Part shown: piece by piece, positions 22,863 through 34,926 of the stretch
Layout of the letters: every line of letters starts with the position of its first letter
How positions within the stretch are numbered: the stretch's first letter is position 1
NCBI GenBank assembly: GCA_040954595.2
Contig: CM082594.2
Coordinates: forward strand, 1,984,001-2,048,000
Direction: 5' to 3'
Length of the DNA stretch: 64,000 bases
Source of the DNA: Balanoglossus misakiensis
Taxonomy: Eukaryota > Hemichordata
Made by a program: the position numbers and the translations under genes
The notes under the pieces: model-generated
Databases searched by the model: none
Told to the model about the DNA's origin: nothing
What the model saw: the letters and a program-made list of their open reading frames with translations, nothing else

Positions 22863-24381
22863 GTATCAGTCGGCCCGATCACCAAAAAAGGAAATCTCAT
22901 GAATATTTAAATTTGTGTCAAAGGTAACGTTTTGCCCAATCAGAAATATGCACAAATGACACGCGCGAAGGAATGTCAACAAGGCCAGTGTATATAGCAC
23001 GGAGCTCCTTGTGTATATAGTGAGGGCATGGCAGAAATTATCAGCTGTCGCTAAAAAACGCAACGGTCGATTTCAAAACGCATCGGTAGATCGCTAGAGC
23101 GTGTATCAATGTATCCTCGGACAAAATCCTGGGCATTTAGGCGACGTAGATTTTATTTAATTGAACTAAGACCCCGCACTAAAATTTCAGAAGCATACAA
23201 GAATAGCCATCATCGCCGTTGTCGACAGTGGGGACTTGGGCATGGCAGAAATTATCAGCTGTCGCTAAAAAACGCAACGGTCGATTTCAAAACGCATCGG
23301 TAGATCGCTAGAGCGTGTATCAATGTGTCCTCGGACAAAATCCTGAGCGTTTAGGCGACGTAGATTTTATTTAATTGAACTAAGACCCCGCACTAAAACT
23401 TCAGAAGCATACAAGAATAGCCATCATCGTCGTTGTTGACAGTGGGGACTTGGGCATGGCAGAAATTATCAGCTGTCGCTAAAAAACGCAACGGTCGATT
23501 TCAAAACGCATCGGTAGATCGCTAGAGCGTGTATCAATGTGTCCTCGGACAAAATCCTGAGCGTTTAGGCGACGTAGATTTTATTTAATTGAACTAAGAC
23601 CCCGCACTAAAACTTCAGAAGCATACAAGAATAGCCATCATCGCCGTTGTCGACAGTGGGGACTTGGGCATGGCAGAAATTATCAGCTGTCGCTAAAAAA
23701 CGCAACGGTCGATTTCAAAACGCATCGGTAGATCGCTAGAGCGTGTATCAATGTGTCCTCGGACAAAATCCTGAGCGTTTAGGCGACGTAGATTTTATTT
23801 AATTGAACTAAGACCCCGCACTAAAACTTCAGAAGCATACAAGAATAGCCATCATCGCCGTTGTCGACAGTGGGGACTTGGGCATGGCAGAAATTATCAG
23901 CTGTCGCTAAAAAACGCAACGGTCGATTTCAAAACGCATCGGTAGATCGCTAGAGCGTGTATCAATGTGTCCTCGGACAAAATCCTGAGCGTTTAGGCGA
24001 CGTAGATTTTATTTAATTGAACTAAGACCCCGCACTAAAACTTCAGAAGCATACAAGAATAGCCATCATCGCCGTTGTCGACAGTGGGGACTTGGGCATG
24101 GCAGAAATTATCAACTGTCGCTAAAAAACGCAACGGTCGATTTCAAAACGCATCGGTAGATCGCTAGAGCGTGTATCAATGTATCCTCGGACAAAATCCT
24201 GGGCATTTAGGCGACGTAAATTTTATTTAATTGAACTAAAACTAAGGGTATGCATATTTTCTATAGAACTGATATGCATGAGTCAAAAACCAGGAATCTG
24301 ATTGGGCGAAAAGTTACCTTTGACACTTTATTTAAATATTCATGAGATTTCCTTTTTTGGCGATCGGGCCGACTGAGTATC
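22863..24381. mobile_element. Inner TIR element holding the 214-bp satellite
   Basis: Inverted ends of about 80 bp (CAGTCGGCCCGATCACC, GGAAATCTCATGAATATTTA, CCCAATCAG) at 22867-22945 and 24294-24378. Between them lies almost only the tandem array. Exact outer boundaries and target duplication are unclear. Confidence 0.65.
23024..24244 (+). repeat. Satellite array, 214-bp unit, 5.7 copies
   Basis: Units begin GGGCATGGCAGAAATTATCA at 23024, 23238, 23452, 23666, 23880 and 24094, exactly 214 bp apart. Middle copies are almost identical. The first and last copies share variants (GTATCCTCGG, CTGGGCATTTAGG) not found in the middle ones, as expected when inner units are homogenised. Non-coding. Confidence 0.95.
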
Positions 24382-24734
24382 ATTGTGGTAATATTGATCA
24401 TGCAGATATGATGTGGCTATTATAACAAGAAAACTTTCTTCAGAAACTTGTTTTCATTGCCTAGATTATTTTTTATCAAAAGTGATTTGATATTATTCAT
24501 GTTTACATATTATGTATGTATTTATTGTTTTTTCTTGTTTATAAATTTTTAGCAAGAAATATATACGCATTTGACATACAGCAAACCTATAGAATTAATC
24601 CTAATGGAAGGAGAATAAGCGCACTGTGTGAGGACACAAAGTTTGTCAAAAAGTCATTAATTTGAATGACTGGCAAATCCAAAATATTTTCCATGGGCTT
24701 TATTCTGATTGACAAATAATTAAATTCTTATTTA

Positions 24735-25457
24735 AGGTGGCATTGCATGAAAAATTGTGATTTTTGCCAAATTTACTTTTTTTACATAAATCGGTAGGTC
24801 TAATATTGTTCCACATTCTGACAAATGGGTCTTAGCGGAATCACCCAAAAATAGCACTTTTTTGAATGAGTTCACAGCTTAACAAATAGGTGTCAACAAT
24901 GCAAATGGCTGTTTTTCTCAGTTTGCCTTTTTGCTGCTCTTGACAACTTCAGAAGAATTTAGCTTCGCTCTGCGTTGGCCTAATTTGCTCAAATTTTAAC
25001 AGGGGATTGTGTATGGACCCATCTAACAAAACAAATTTTTTTAGTCGATAAAGTGTCCTTGGCGGGAATAAAATCTGATTCAATACAACTCATTGTGAAT
25101 TTGATCAAATTTTCTTAAAATCTAACTTGCAAACACTGTTACTCCTCAATGGAAGCAGATAACGCTAAACTAAATTTTGTTTTTTTGCATGTGTACTCTA
25201 GTTTCGAATGACATACTAAGATGCATGATGCATGGCCAACCGTTTTACCTAATTTCAATTGAATGACATAATATCAAAAAAATGCTTTTTTTAACCAAAA
25301 AACGCCACCATTTCCGGGGGTCAATGAAATGTGCAACTCAATCAAAAGTTCAAAAACTCAGCTTCCAGAATATGTATGGTTTATAGGGGTTTTAATAATT
25401 ATTGTCTTTGAAGAGAATAGGCCTTTGAAAAAGTCTTGACGGTTTCGTGCAATACCA
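24735..25457 (-). mobile_element. TTAA-flanked TIR element, copy B
   Basis: Starts GGTGGCATTGCATGAAAA after TTAA and ends TTTCGTGCAATACCACA before TTAA. It is inverted relative to copies A and C and more diverged from them at the right end. It sits inside the 22596-25908 element. Confidence 0.8.
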
Positions 25458-25458
25458 C

Positions 25459-25756
25459 ATTAAGTATTGAATTGATTTCCAAATTCTCTTCTTTTGGTGT
25501 TTCTTCTTGCGATTTATTTTGTTGTGTGCTACAAAATACGTTTATATTTGTAATGCAATGCAAGCAAAAAAAGAAAAGTAGCGCGTTACTGGTGAATCGG
25601 AATCCCTGGCTGAATCTGAATCTGAAATCGACATAAACTTCGAAAACAAATATGGCGGGTAATAGGCAGTCACGATCTCGCACTTGCCATACAACGTAGT
25701 ACGTCGTATTTTCAGCGGGAGTAATTTTGGCAACATTATACCCATTTGTAATCATT
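25459..25756. other. No recognised feature
   Basis: Remaining interior of the 3.3-kb element. Open frames on both strands lack domain features. Confidence 0.35.
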
Positions 25757-26164
25757 AAATTTAATTATACAGGTACATTTTGGGGTCATATCTGAGGTCA
25801 ACAAGAATTCTGAGGTCCGGGTTCTGAGGTTCTGAAACTTCAGAGGGCTCTGAGGGGCTCTGAGTCAGAGGGCTCTGAGTCAGAGGGCTCTGAAAAGTCA
25901 ACTCTACCTAGGAACGAACTCTCAATTTCATGGTCCACATTATCTGAAATTTTACCAGTAAGCGACTCCAAATTCTTAACTGACACCTTGTATCAAAGGG
26001 TCAACGGTTATTATTACAAATTCTACGATTTAGTCTTCCAAGGCTCCACCTAATCCAGTTCTTGAATAAAACTGATTTTCCATGGACTCTCCTCGTCAAG
26101 TTATGCATGGCAATCCATTGTTAATGACACTGTCTCTACTGGATCGACAGTTAAAGGGGCGAAA

Positions 26165-26420
26165 TCATAACACCAAACAAATAACCCACAAAAGAGACAA
26201 ATTGGCGATGACGTGAAGAAATTCACACAAAGTGGTGTCTGCTGGGAGCTGTATCAAACCTCACTGCAAACAACACGTCACAGTACCATTCAATGTGGAC
26301 CAACAGCCACATTAGATTATACTGTGAAACAAATCAATGAAAATGTGTATCTTAAAACTCACAGTCATGGAACCATGTGTAAACAAATGAGATATATTCA
26401 AAATCAAAATTGAATGACAG
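26165..26420 (+). pseudogene. Decayed coding segment, related to 11700-12222
   Basis: Pieces THKRDKL, KKFTQSGVCWELYQTSLQTT and TIQCGPTATLDYTVKQ match the minus-strand segment near 11.8 kb. A frame change occurs between the first two pieces. Unknown family, likely a dispersed element or gene fragment. Confidence 0.45.
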
Positions 26421-26754
26421 AGAAAAAAAATTTCTGAATGCAGAGATTTTTTTTTTCTGAATGCTCAAGAATTCCTACTCCAAGCTCGGTAGTGGACATT
26501 TGCACATGGTACCCCTGACGTCAAGTGTACTATTTTATCGTAAAGCACACAGTCAGGGAAGTGTAAACAAAACTTGATATATTCAAAATCAAAGAAAATA
26601 AATGGCTGAATGATTAAGTGATCCAATGTAAACTTTTCTGTACATTATAAAAACAATAATTGTAACTCATAGAAAATTGACATCTTTTATGAATATTGAA
26701 GGTTTGATGTCAAATGGGCAATTTGAATCACTGGTTATCAATTTTGAGACGGTT

Positions 26755-26940
26755 TTGGCAACCAGACCTGATGTAAGGATTAACACCTCTCCGCAACCCA
26801 TTGTCTATGGGGCCGAGCCTCAGCGCCTATACATAAACTTTATGTGTGTGGACACAAGCGACTCAAAGGATTAATTCTCTGTGTTTACAAAAGGCAAATA
26901 GTGTCTCCGAAACGTTGCAAATTTTTACCAGTGTGACCGT
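26755..26940 (+). repeat. Interspersed repeat, direct copy at 57628-57805
   Basis: Blocks GTAAGGATTAACACCTCT, CAACCCATTGTCTATG, CTCAGCGCCTATACATAAAC and GGCAAATAGTGTCTC occur in the same order and spacing at both sites. Confidence 0.75.
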
Positions 26941-27435
26941 GGTATTATAAACATGTACCCCACACGTTGAATGACACACACACTTACACCACACAAACAA
27001 ACAAACAAACAAACATAAATACCCTATAACTATACTATATTATAACTAACTATAACTACAAGTAACAACTGACAAAATAACTTAATATACCTATATAAAT
27101 AAACTGTTCAAATACAGATGTGTACACTGAAATTAACTAAATTTACACAATTATATAAAAATGCATTGCAGGGATGCCCCCAAAACTACCGTAAGCACTG
27201 CAAGCTGGGAGTCCATGCGTCTACGGAGCTCTGTTGACAGATGAGGCATCATGGAGACTGCATGGTAGTGGGACTTCTGGTCCAAATCATCTTTGCCAGT
27301 TGGCATGGAGATCAATATTCGCCATCCTGCATCTAGTTTCTGCATGGTAGTGGGACTTCTGGTCCAAATCATCTGGCCGCATTCCTCTGCTATGGTGGCA
27401 TACAAATCAATCTCCGCCATCCTGCAACGCAGCAT

Positions 27436-28131
27436 CTAGTTTCTGCTTGGTACTATTGGTAGTCGGACTTCAATCTGCCAGTTGGCACACAGATCAGTGT
27501 TCTCCATCCTGCAAACCAGCATCTAGTTTCTGCATGGTACTATTGGTAGTCGGACTTCAATCTGCCAGGTGGCACACAGATCAGTGTTCTCCATCCTGCA
27601 AACCAGCATTTAGTTTCTGCATGGTACTATTGGTAGTCGGACTTCAATCTGCCAGTTGGCACACAGATCAGTGTTCTCCATCCTGCAAACCAGCATCTAG
27701 TTTCTGCATGGTACTATTGGTAGTCGGACTTCAATCTGCCAGTTGGCACACAGATCAGTGTTCTCCATCCTGCAAACCAGCATCTAGTTTCTGCATGGTA
27801 CTATTGGTAGTCGGACTTCAATCTGCCAGTTGGCACACAGATCAGTGTTCTCCATCCTGCAAACCAGCATCTAGTTTCTGCATGGTACTATTGGTAGTCG
27901 GACTTCAATCTGCCAGTTGGCACACAGATCAGTGTTCTCCATCCTGCAAACCAGCATCTAGTTTCTGCATGGTACTATTGGTAGTCGGACTTCAATCTGC
28001 CAGGTGGCACACAGATCAGTGTTCTCCATCCTGCAAACCAGCATCTAGTTTCTGCATGGTACTATTGGTAGTCGGACTTCAATCTGCCAGGTGGCACACA
28101 GATCAGTGTTCTCCATCCTGCTAACCAGCAT
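27436..28131 (+). repeat. Minisatellite, 87-bp unit, 8 copies
   Basis: Eight near-identical 87-bp units (TGCATGGTACTATTGGTAGT followed by CGGACTTCAATCTGCC). The unit length is a multiple of three and lacks a stop in one plus frame, which gives a 225-codon open frame of 29-residue repeats (MVLLVVGLQSA...). There is no signal peptide, splice context or flanking coding sequence, so I regard it as non-coding. A more diverged form of the unit precedes it at 27190-27435. Confidence 0.9.
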
Positions 28132-28139
28132 CTAGTTTC

Positions 28140-28742
28140 TCGTGTCTGAAAAAAGCAAACAGATGTAGTTCAGGAAAATGAGGAGTAATTTGACTGCATG
28201 TGACACAAAAGACAGCTTCCCGCGATACAAACACCCTCTATAACTCCAGGCTTTGTCTTTGCAGTACACAGGCCATGTAATGCAAATTGTGTAAGAATCC
28301 ATCAAGTTTTACTTTATGCAGGCTACATGACAATGATTCATGCTTAGTTTTCATGGACTTGTTATGTTGTGCCTTTCTAAATGACTTCTGGGTGTTTGTA
28401 AAACTTGTAACGAGCAGTAATGAGCAGAAATTTGCAGTAATGACCAATAACATCCTAGAAATTGACAGAATGGGTAATCACAAATACTGTGGAAATGACG
28501 ATCGTTTCCAATTTCATAATAGTCATCTGAAGTTATGCAATCAGTGTCAATTATCATGACCATTTCCATGGAACTAAACAGTTGTTTAATTTCATATCAT
28601 TGCTGGAAAAAAGTCATTGTCAATGACTTCGTTCACGCTGGTTTGATGTTCTTGGTATTTGTGCTCAAGTGTTGGTTAGTTTTTGCATAACTTGAAATGT
28701 TGTGCGTTGACTTAGATGTTTTCATCTATGTGAACTGACATA
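28140..28742. other. No recognised feature
   Basis: No repeat pair or exon identified. Confidence 0.4.
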
Positions 28743-29670
28743 CCGTATATTCTCACAATTAAGCGCCACCCATGATTAGGCGCCAGTGATACCTGACTTT
28801 GCTACTTTTTACTTAAAATTAAGCGCCAGGAAATTTTTTTTTGAGGTTTGTGGACGTACGTGAATCATGGCAAGTGCTACCAGGGTTTAGGGATCTTGTC
28901 AAAATCAACGGGGGCTTGCTGCGTGAATAATAATTGACCTGAGCAGACAATGCATGCTTTGGGCTGATGTGCTATTTATTTACAAGATGAAATCGGGCAC
29001 ATGTCAACCTCCTAATTTATGTAAATTATTATTCACTGCAAAAGACACAGGTGCCCGGCGTCTAGACACTTGTCTTTTTCCTGTCAATCGATCGGCAGCT
29101 GCTTTACGTTACCAGCACTACCACCCAAGTTTGACCATATGGCCAGGGCTTTGAAATAATAGGACTAGTTTCAAGTTGTGAATGTTTGCGGTATTAATTT
29201 TCTCATGAATATTCACGCAAAGTGAGTATGCACGCAACCTTGCCTGACCTTACATGTGTGAGAGCATGTGATTACAAAGACGCACTTGGACTAAACCACT
29301 ATACGTCAGTAGATTTTGTTGATGGTTCAGCCAGAATACTGTAATGCTGCTTGTAGTATTCACTTCGTTGACAACTTTTTATTTCTGGAATATTTATTAG
29401 ACAATACATTGAACTGACTGTATTTGAATAGAAAATGTTAAAACTTTACATATGAATTCGAAACAGCCATTCATTCACTGCGGACACCCCCTTAGGAGAA
29501 CACTCATTGGAACGTCCCAAATCATTTGCATATGAATTAACAGGGTGCAGTATATATATACAGGGCGACCCATGAATAAGCGCCACCGGTTCTTGAAAGA
29601 CTCATTTCTGCCTTTGTTTAGGCGCCACCAAAATTTGAAATGGTTAAAAAGTGGCGCTGAGAATATACGG
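28743..29670 (+). mobile_element. CCGTATATTCTC element with TA flanks, copy 1
   Basis: A 928-bp element with ends CCGTATATTCTC and GAGAATATACGG, flanked by TA at 28741-28742 and 29671-29672. GCGCCAC and AAGCGCCA motifs recur near both ends. An inverted copy at 33317-34253 is nearly identical over the full length, with scattered substitutions and short indels. The TA target suggests a Tc1/mariner-superfamily non-autonomous element. No transposase. Confidence 0.85.
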
Positions 29671-29672
29671 TA

Positions 29673-30130
29673 CTCTGAATGTTTGAAGAAACTTTACAAA
29701 CCCCATACAAATTCCCATCTACATAAAATGGAGCAGCAAACAGTTATATTGATGTTAGGCCAGAGAAAAAAAATCTTGTTCATTGGATTTTTTGGCCCTA
29801 GTTCCAGGAGCGGCGAGCGAAAAAAAAAATTTAATTTTTTTTAGGCTGAAGGTAAACCGTGGTTCTCTGGCATATTTGCACAGATGCAGACATTGCGAGA
29901 TAATTGTTTCCATTTTAACCAGAAATATCTCTGATACATGTACTGTACTTGTAACTGAATTCAATACTATATTTCCCAATAATAACATATAGGCAATTAC
30001 ATTTACAGTTGGTGTTTGCACAAGTATTTCAACAGGCTCTCAGAATAAAATAAAATGCACAGCAAATCACTGAAATCCAACAATTTAGTATTGTCCTTTA
30101 ATATTGTCCTGGTGGGACCTCGCATTTGAA
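29673..30130. other. No recognised feature
   Basis: A-rich tracts at 29766-29776 and 29820-29840. Nothing else. Confidence 0.4.
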
Positions 30131-30133
30131 TGT

Positions 30134-30740
30134 TTTTCATTTTACTTTAGCCCCATCTCTTGGTCTCTTTACAACTGTCTCTACATTTTTTACACAATGG
30201 TCTAACAACACTGTACAGACTATCTCTCACTGCACACACACTCTTCTGGTCACGGTAGCCATGTCTAATTTGTTCCAGTCTGCACCAAGTTCATCAAACA
30301 GCTGAATAATATCATTGTAATAGTTTGTGGAAACCATCTATTTTGTCAGGCAGACCGACTTCAGTAACAGTGGACATCATGATTAAAATCGCATTTTAAA
30401 TGTGGCTGCCAGTATCAGATGGTGCTGTACAGGCAGAAGTAGATGGAATGGCTTTGTGTGCAAATTGATTGCCAGAAGTAAACACATTGGAAACTACAGA
30501 CTTCATGTTGAACTCGCTGCAGATTTGATACCTCAGATCCTGCTATAACATCAACACAACCATGTGTTTTGTCACTGTCATATATTTTTATACTTTTGAT
30601 GTAATTTTCATTCAATCAAATGCACCATCAATCTGCTGTGACGATCTTGTTAAACAAATTACAGAACGAAACATCAGGACAAACACTGAATAGCGTCTTT
30701 CGAACAAATCTGTTTGTCGTCACATCGAATGTAGGTGATC
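30134..30740 (-). pseudogene. Decayed coding region, unknown protein
   Basis: Several protein-like pieces lie in order on the minus strand, in changing frames: TLFSVCPDVSFCNLFNKIVT (near 30690), NMKSVVSNVFTSGNQFAHKA (near 30500), MMSTVTEVGLPDKIDGFHKL (near 30370), DIIQLFDELGADWNKLDM (near 30300), then EQIRHGYRDQKSVCAVRDSL and a Cys-rich end LCKKCRDSCKETKRWG with a stop near 30150. The breaks are stops or frameshifts. I do not recognise the family; it may be a transposon gene or a dead duplicate. The TTAA element copy C abuts its upstream side. Confidence 0.4.
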
Positions 30741-30747
30741 AACTTAA

Positions 30748-31480
30748 GGTGGCACTGCATGAAACCGTCGAGACTTTTTCAGAGGCCTATTTCTCATCAA
30801 AGACAAAGTTTAAACCCCCATAAACAATATATATTCTGGAAGCTGAGATTTTGAACTTTTGTTTGAGTTGCAAATATTATTGATCCCCGGAAATGGTGGC
30901 GATTTTGGGTGAAAAAACCCATTTTTTGATATTATGTCATGAAATTTAAAATAGGTAAAAAAGTTGACCATGCATCATGCATCTTAATATGTCATTCGAA
31001 ACTAAAGTACACATGCAAAAAAACGCTAATTTTGTTTTGCGTTATCTGCTTCCATTGAGGAGTAACAGCGTTTGAAAGTTAGATTTTCTGAAAATTTGAT
31101 CAAATTCACGGTGAGTTGTATTGAATCAGAGTTTATTCCCGCCAGGGACACTTTATCGACAAACAAAACTAGCGTTTTGTTGGATGGGTCATACACAATT
31201 CCCTGTCAAAATTTGAGCAAATTCGGCCAATGCAGGGCGAAGCTATTTTAGTCCGAAGTTGTCAAAAGCAGCGAAAATGCAAACCGAGAAAAACGGCCAT
31301 TTGCATTGTTGACACCTATTTGTTAATCTGTGAACTCATTCAGAAAAGTGCTATTTGGGGGTGATTGTGCACCATTTCCGCCAAGACGTATTAGTCAGGA
31401 TGTGGGTGAGTATTAGGCCTACCGATTTATGTAAAAAAGTAAAATTTGGCAAAAATCACAACTTTTCATGCAATGCCACC
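30748..31480 (+). mobile_element. TTAA-flanked TIR element, copy C
   Basis: Ends GGTGGCACTGCATGAAA and TTTTCATGCAATGCCACC with TTAA on both sides (30744-30747, 31481-31484). It is collinear with copy A over its whole length. Confidence 0.85.
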
Positions 31481-31484
31481 TTAA

Positions 31485-32860
31485 TACTCATGATGTGACA
31501 TGTACCAACATGTACTAATATAGAACGAGGAAATTTGTGCCCAAAGCTACCCACTTTGCGTTGTCATTCGCCCAAATTCAGACATCAGAACAATGTGTTT
31601 GCGGTCAACTCAGTCCAAACATGTCGGAAGTCTAATTCAAAATCCTGTGCTCGCGAAAACCTGAGAAAGTGTAGGGCGCCACCAAAGGCAGTACTAAGAA
31701 TATTTGTAATGCAGTTCTAAGTAAGAATTTGCCACGATCCAAAACAATAAAAATTCCAAAACAGCCAAAGTAGAAGCAGCAATTCCATGAACAATTTATT
31801 TTTTTCTTCCTGGCCTTATTAAGTCTTATTATTTTTTTGTCTTTTTTCCACATTATCAGTAAAAAAATCTTCATTTCTGAAGTGATAGGCTGACTTTCTT
31901 GAAATTTAGTATGAAGCTTCTTACAGGTTGTCTGATTTACCATATTTTTTTTGTTTAAATTGTTGCAAAACTGCATGTCAGAGTGCTTTGAAGTTTGAAA
32001 TTTGTTAGGCGTGTTCCTAGAGATAACCCAAAAAAGATGGTGTAAAACAATTTGCGATATTTGCATAATTGCAAGATTGGTAAAAAATTTGCAATTTTTG
32101 TCAAAAATTGTTTTCTCTGAAACCGCTTGTCACATTGCTATAAACTATGGCAGACATGTTCCTTGAGGTGATTGAAGATATTGTACAATTATGGAGATAT
32201 TTGCACATTTGTGTTTTTTTGCCACTTTTGAACATTCAAAAATTGTTTTCTGTGAAACTGATTGTTGGATTGCGTTTCATAAATTTCTTTTTGGTTTATA
32301 TCAAAACTTCTCCAAAACCAATTGTTCAGTTGCTTTGAAAGTTACTCTTTACAAGGAGTTGGTACCCCCAACTTAGACATGTTTACATAACTTTAATAGG
32401 CCAGCTGTTACAGAGACCACCATCTATTAAATATTTTAAGAGTGAATGGCACGTCAGTGAACGTCTCTGTCTGTCTGTGTGTCTGCCTGTCTGTTACAGG
32501 GCTGACTGAAAGAAGTTGGTCATTATATGTGTTTGTACAGACAATTTTTGGTCAAAAACAATTTCGCCAATATTTTTCCGGAGTCCACAGCTAGTTCAGA
32601 AAATAAAAACTTAATAATGTGTTGTGGAGATGTCAAAGTTTATTCAAGGCAAACTGATAATGTGGGGCATGCTCCAAAATCTGAACAGACACCGAGCAAC
32701 TCAGGTTGTGTGTCAAGCTAACTCGTGGAACGTGACTTATATGCTGCTTATATTCATCATTGGAAACCACAGGCGTCAGAAAAAATGCTTTGTTAGTATT
32801 CCGTACTGTAAAGTAGCTAAAATCGAAAAATCAACAGCTCAGATAATCTCCCCGTTTCAC
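31485..32860. other. No recognised gene
   Basis: AT-rich, with loosely repeated motifs such as AAAATTGTTTTCTSTGAAAC at about 32107 and 32238. No TIRs or exons found. Confidence 0.4.
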
Positions 32861-32861
32861 G

Positions 32862-32965
32862 TCATACGAGCGCTTACGCTATGTTCAGTCCTTGCCATAT
32901 ACCCTACTAACACATAAAGAGATCTCTTTATGTGATAGTGGGGTAATTTCTTGACAGGTCATATT
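32862..32965. repeat. Palindromic repeat family (AAAGAGATCTCTTT core), copy 1
   Basis: A 24-bp perfect core (CACATAAAGAGA and its inverse) lies inside an imperfect larger palindrome at 32899-32945. Flanks ACGAGCGCT, CGCTATGTTC and TGACAG match the copy at 63195-63300. Confidence 0.75.
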
Positions 32966-33138
32966 AGTGGCTCGTTATTTATTCATGTTATGTATCTCTT
33001 GCTTTTTATTGCTCATCGCTGTTCGTTTTTGCTAATTACTTTCAAATTTGTATCTATCAAATTGTCATAGATGGCATGAGTCCGGTGATGGGTGGGAACT
33101 GCATGTGGTTATTTTTGGTCGTTATTGCTCCATATTAA

Positions 33139-34640
33139 AGGTACATGAGCTGCAACTGGATAAAAAATTCCACAATAAGATGGGGTCATAGCTTAAAGGT
33201 ACAATTTTATGAGCTGCAACTGGATAAAAAAATTAAAGTTTTAAATAATCTCATATATACTTTTAATTATGTCTATTAAATGATATTTCATGATGATATA
33301 TCAAGCTCAACACTTACCGTATATTCTCACAAATAAGCGCCACTTTTTAACCATTTCAAATTTTGGTGGCGCCTAAACAAAGGCAGAAATGAGTCTTTCA
33401 AGAACCGGTGGCGCTTATTCATGGGTCGCCCTGTATATATATACTGCACCCTGTTAATTCATATGCAAATGATTTGGGACGTTCCAATGAGTGTTCTCCT
33501 AAGGGGGTGTCCGCAGTGACTGAATGGCTGTTTCGAATTCATATGTAAAGTTTTAACATTTTCTATTCAAATACAGTCAGTTCAATGTATTGTCTAATAA
33601 ATATTCCAGAAATATAAAGTTGTCAACGAAGTGAATACTACGAGCAGCATTACAGTATGCTGGCTGAACCATCAACAAAATCTACTGACGTATAGTGGTT
33701 TAGTCCAAGTGCGTCTTTGTAATCACATGCTCTCACACATGTAAGGTCAGGCAAGGTTGCCTGAATACTCACGTTGCGTGAATATTCATGAGAAAATTAA
33801 TACCGCAAACATTCACAACTTGAAACAAGTCCTATTATTTCAAAGCCCTGGCCATATGGTCAAACTTGGGTGGTAGTGCCGGTAACGTAAGCGGCTGCCG
33901 ATCGATCGACAGGAAAAAGACAAGTGTCTAGACGCCCGGCACCTGTGTCTTTTGCAGTGAATAATTATTTACATAAATCAGGAGGTTGACATGTGCCCGA
34001 TTTCATCTTGTAAATAAATAGCACATCAGCCCAAAGCATGCATTGTCTGCTCAGGTCAATTATTATTCACGCAGCAAGCCCCCGTTGATTTTGACAAGAT
34101 CCCTAAACCCTGGTAGTACTTGCCATGATTCACGTACGTCCACACACCTCAAATTAAAAAAAATTCCTGGCGCTTAATTTTAAGTAAAAAGTAGCAAAGT
34201 CAGGTATCACTGGCGCCTAATCATGGGTGGCGCTTAATTGCGAGAATATACGGTATTTATGGCAAAATGGCCAAAAATTAAAGAAAAACGAAAATTCCTG
34301 CAATTGTTAAAAAAAGTGCAATATTACAATGAAAAAGGAAAATATAATGTCACAGCAGTGTACATATACTTCCATGAGCTCAAGTGGATGAGATCATGTT
34401 TTGTTTATGAAGTTTCACAACCGGAAATGCAACATTTTCATTGCTTTTTCCCACGGTGACGGCCATATTTGCTTGCGGCAAAGCTTTATTATTTATCTGG
34501 TTAAAACTTGCATATGCACTCATATTTAGGGTTTATAATGCTTGTGTATAGTTCACTGCCTTCATCTGCATGGACTAATGGTAGTGCAGTTTGAAACAAA
34601 AATTATGATAATTATCCCAAAAGTTGCAGCTTATGTGCCT
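33139..34640. mobile_element. AGGTACATGAGCTGCAA element with TTAA flanks, interrupted
   Basis: Left end TTAA then AGGTACATGAGCTGCAA (33135-33155). Right end TTGCAGCTTATGTGCCT then TTAA (34641-34644). A second, internal left end starts at about 33193. The body is split by the CCGTATATTCTC element at 33317-34253. Parts of the body also occur at 15140-15430. Confidence 0.7.
33317..34253 (-). mobile_element. CCGTATATTCTC element with TA flanks, copy 2
   Basis: Inverted and nearly identical to 28743-29670, flanked by TA at 33315-33316 and 34254-34255. Nested within the TTAA element at 33139-34640, so it is the younger of the two. Confidence 0.85.
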
Positions 34641-34926
34641 TTAATCATTCTATCTATTTCAAGTTCATTATTGGTCATTACTGTAGGTTCTGCTCATTAC
34701 ACGTTTTAGAAACACCTGTGTTTTGTTGGCATATGATTCAACATTACACACAACATGCGTCCCTTTTGTGTAGTAGACAATATTATTGTTTTGGGATGAT
34801 TTACAACTATATGCACAGATTCAGTGTGTAAGGTTGGCTGATCCAGAGTTTAAACTCAAAATGGTTCAATTATACCAACAAAAAACCAGGATGTAAAGGT
34901 CACACAGGGGTCAAGATTCACCATAC

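Larger units (their letters stand above)
22596..25908. mobile_element. 3.3-kb TIR element with 10-bp target duplication, nested cargo
   Basis: Inverted ends of about 150 bp: GGTAGAGTTGACTTTTCAGA at 22596 and its inverse ending at 25908, each containing repeated CAGAGCCCTCTGACT units. The flanks carry TAGGAACGAA at 22586-22595 and 25909-25918. Long TIRs and a 9-10-bp duplication point to a Mutator-like non-autonomous element. Inside lie a second TIR pair around a 214-bp satellite (22863-24381) and a TTAA element (24735-25457). No transposase is visible. Confidence 0.8.

Noticed and set aside
27447-28124. 225-codon repeat protein gene
   Set aside because: The open frame exists because the 87-bp unit is a multiple of three. 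There is no coding flank, signal peptide or splice site.
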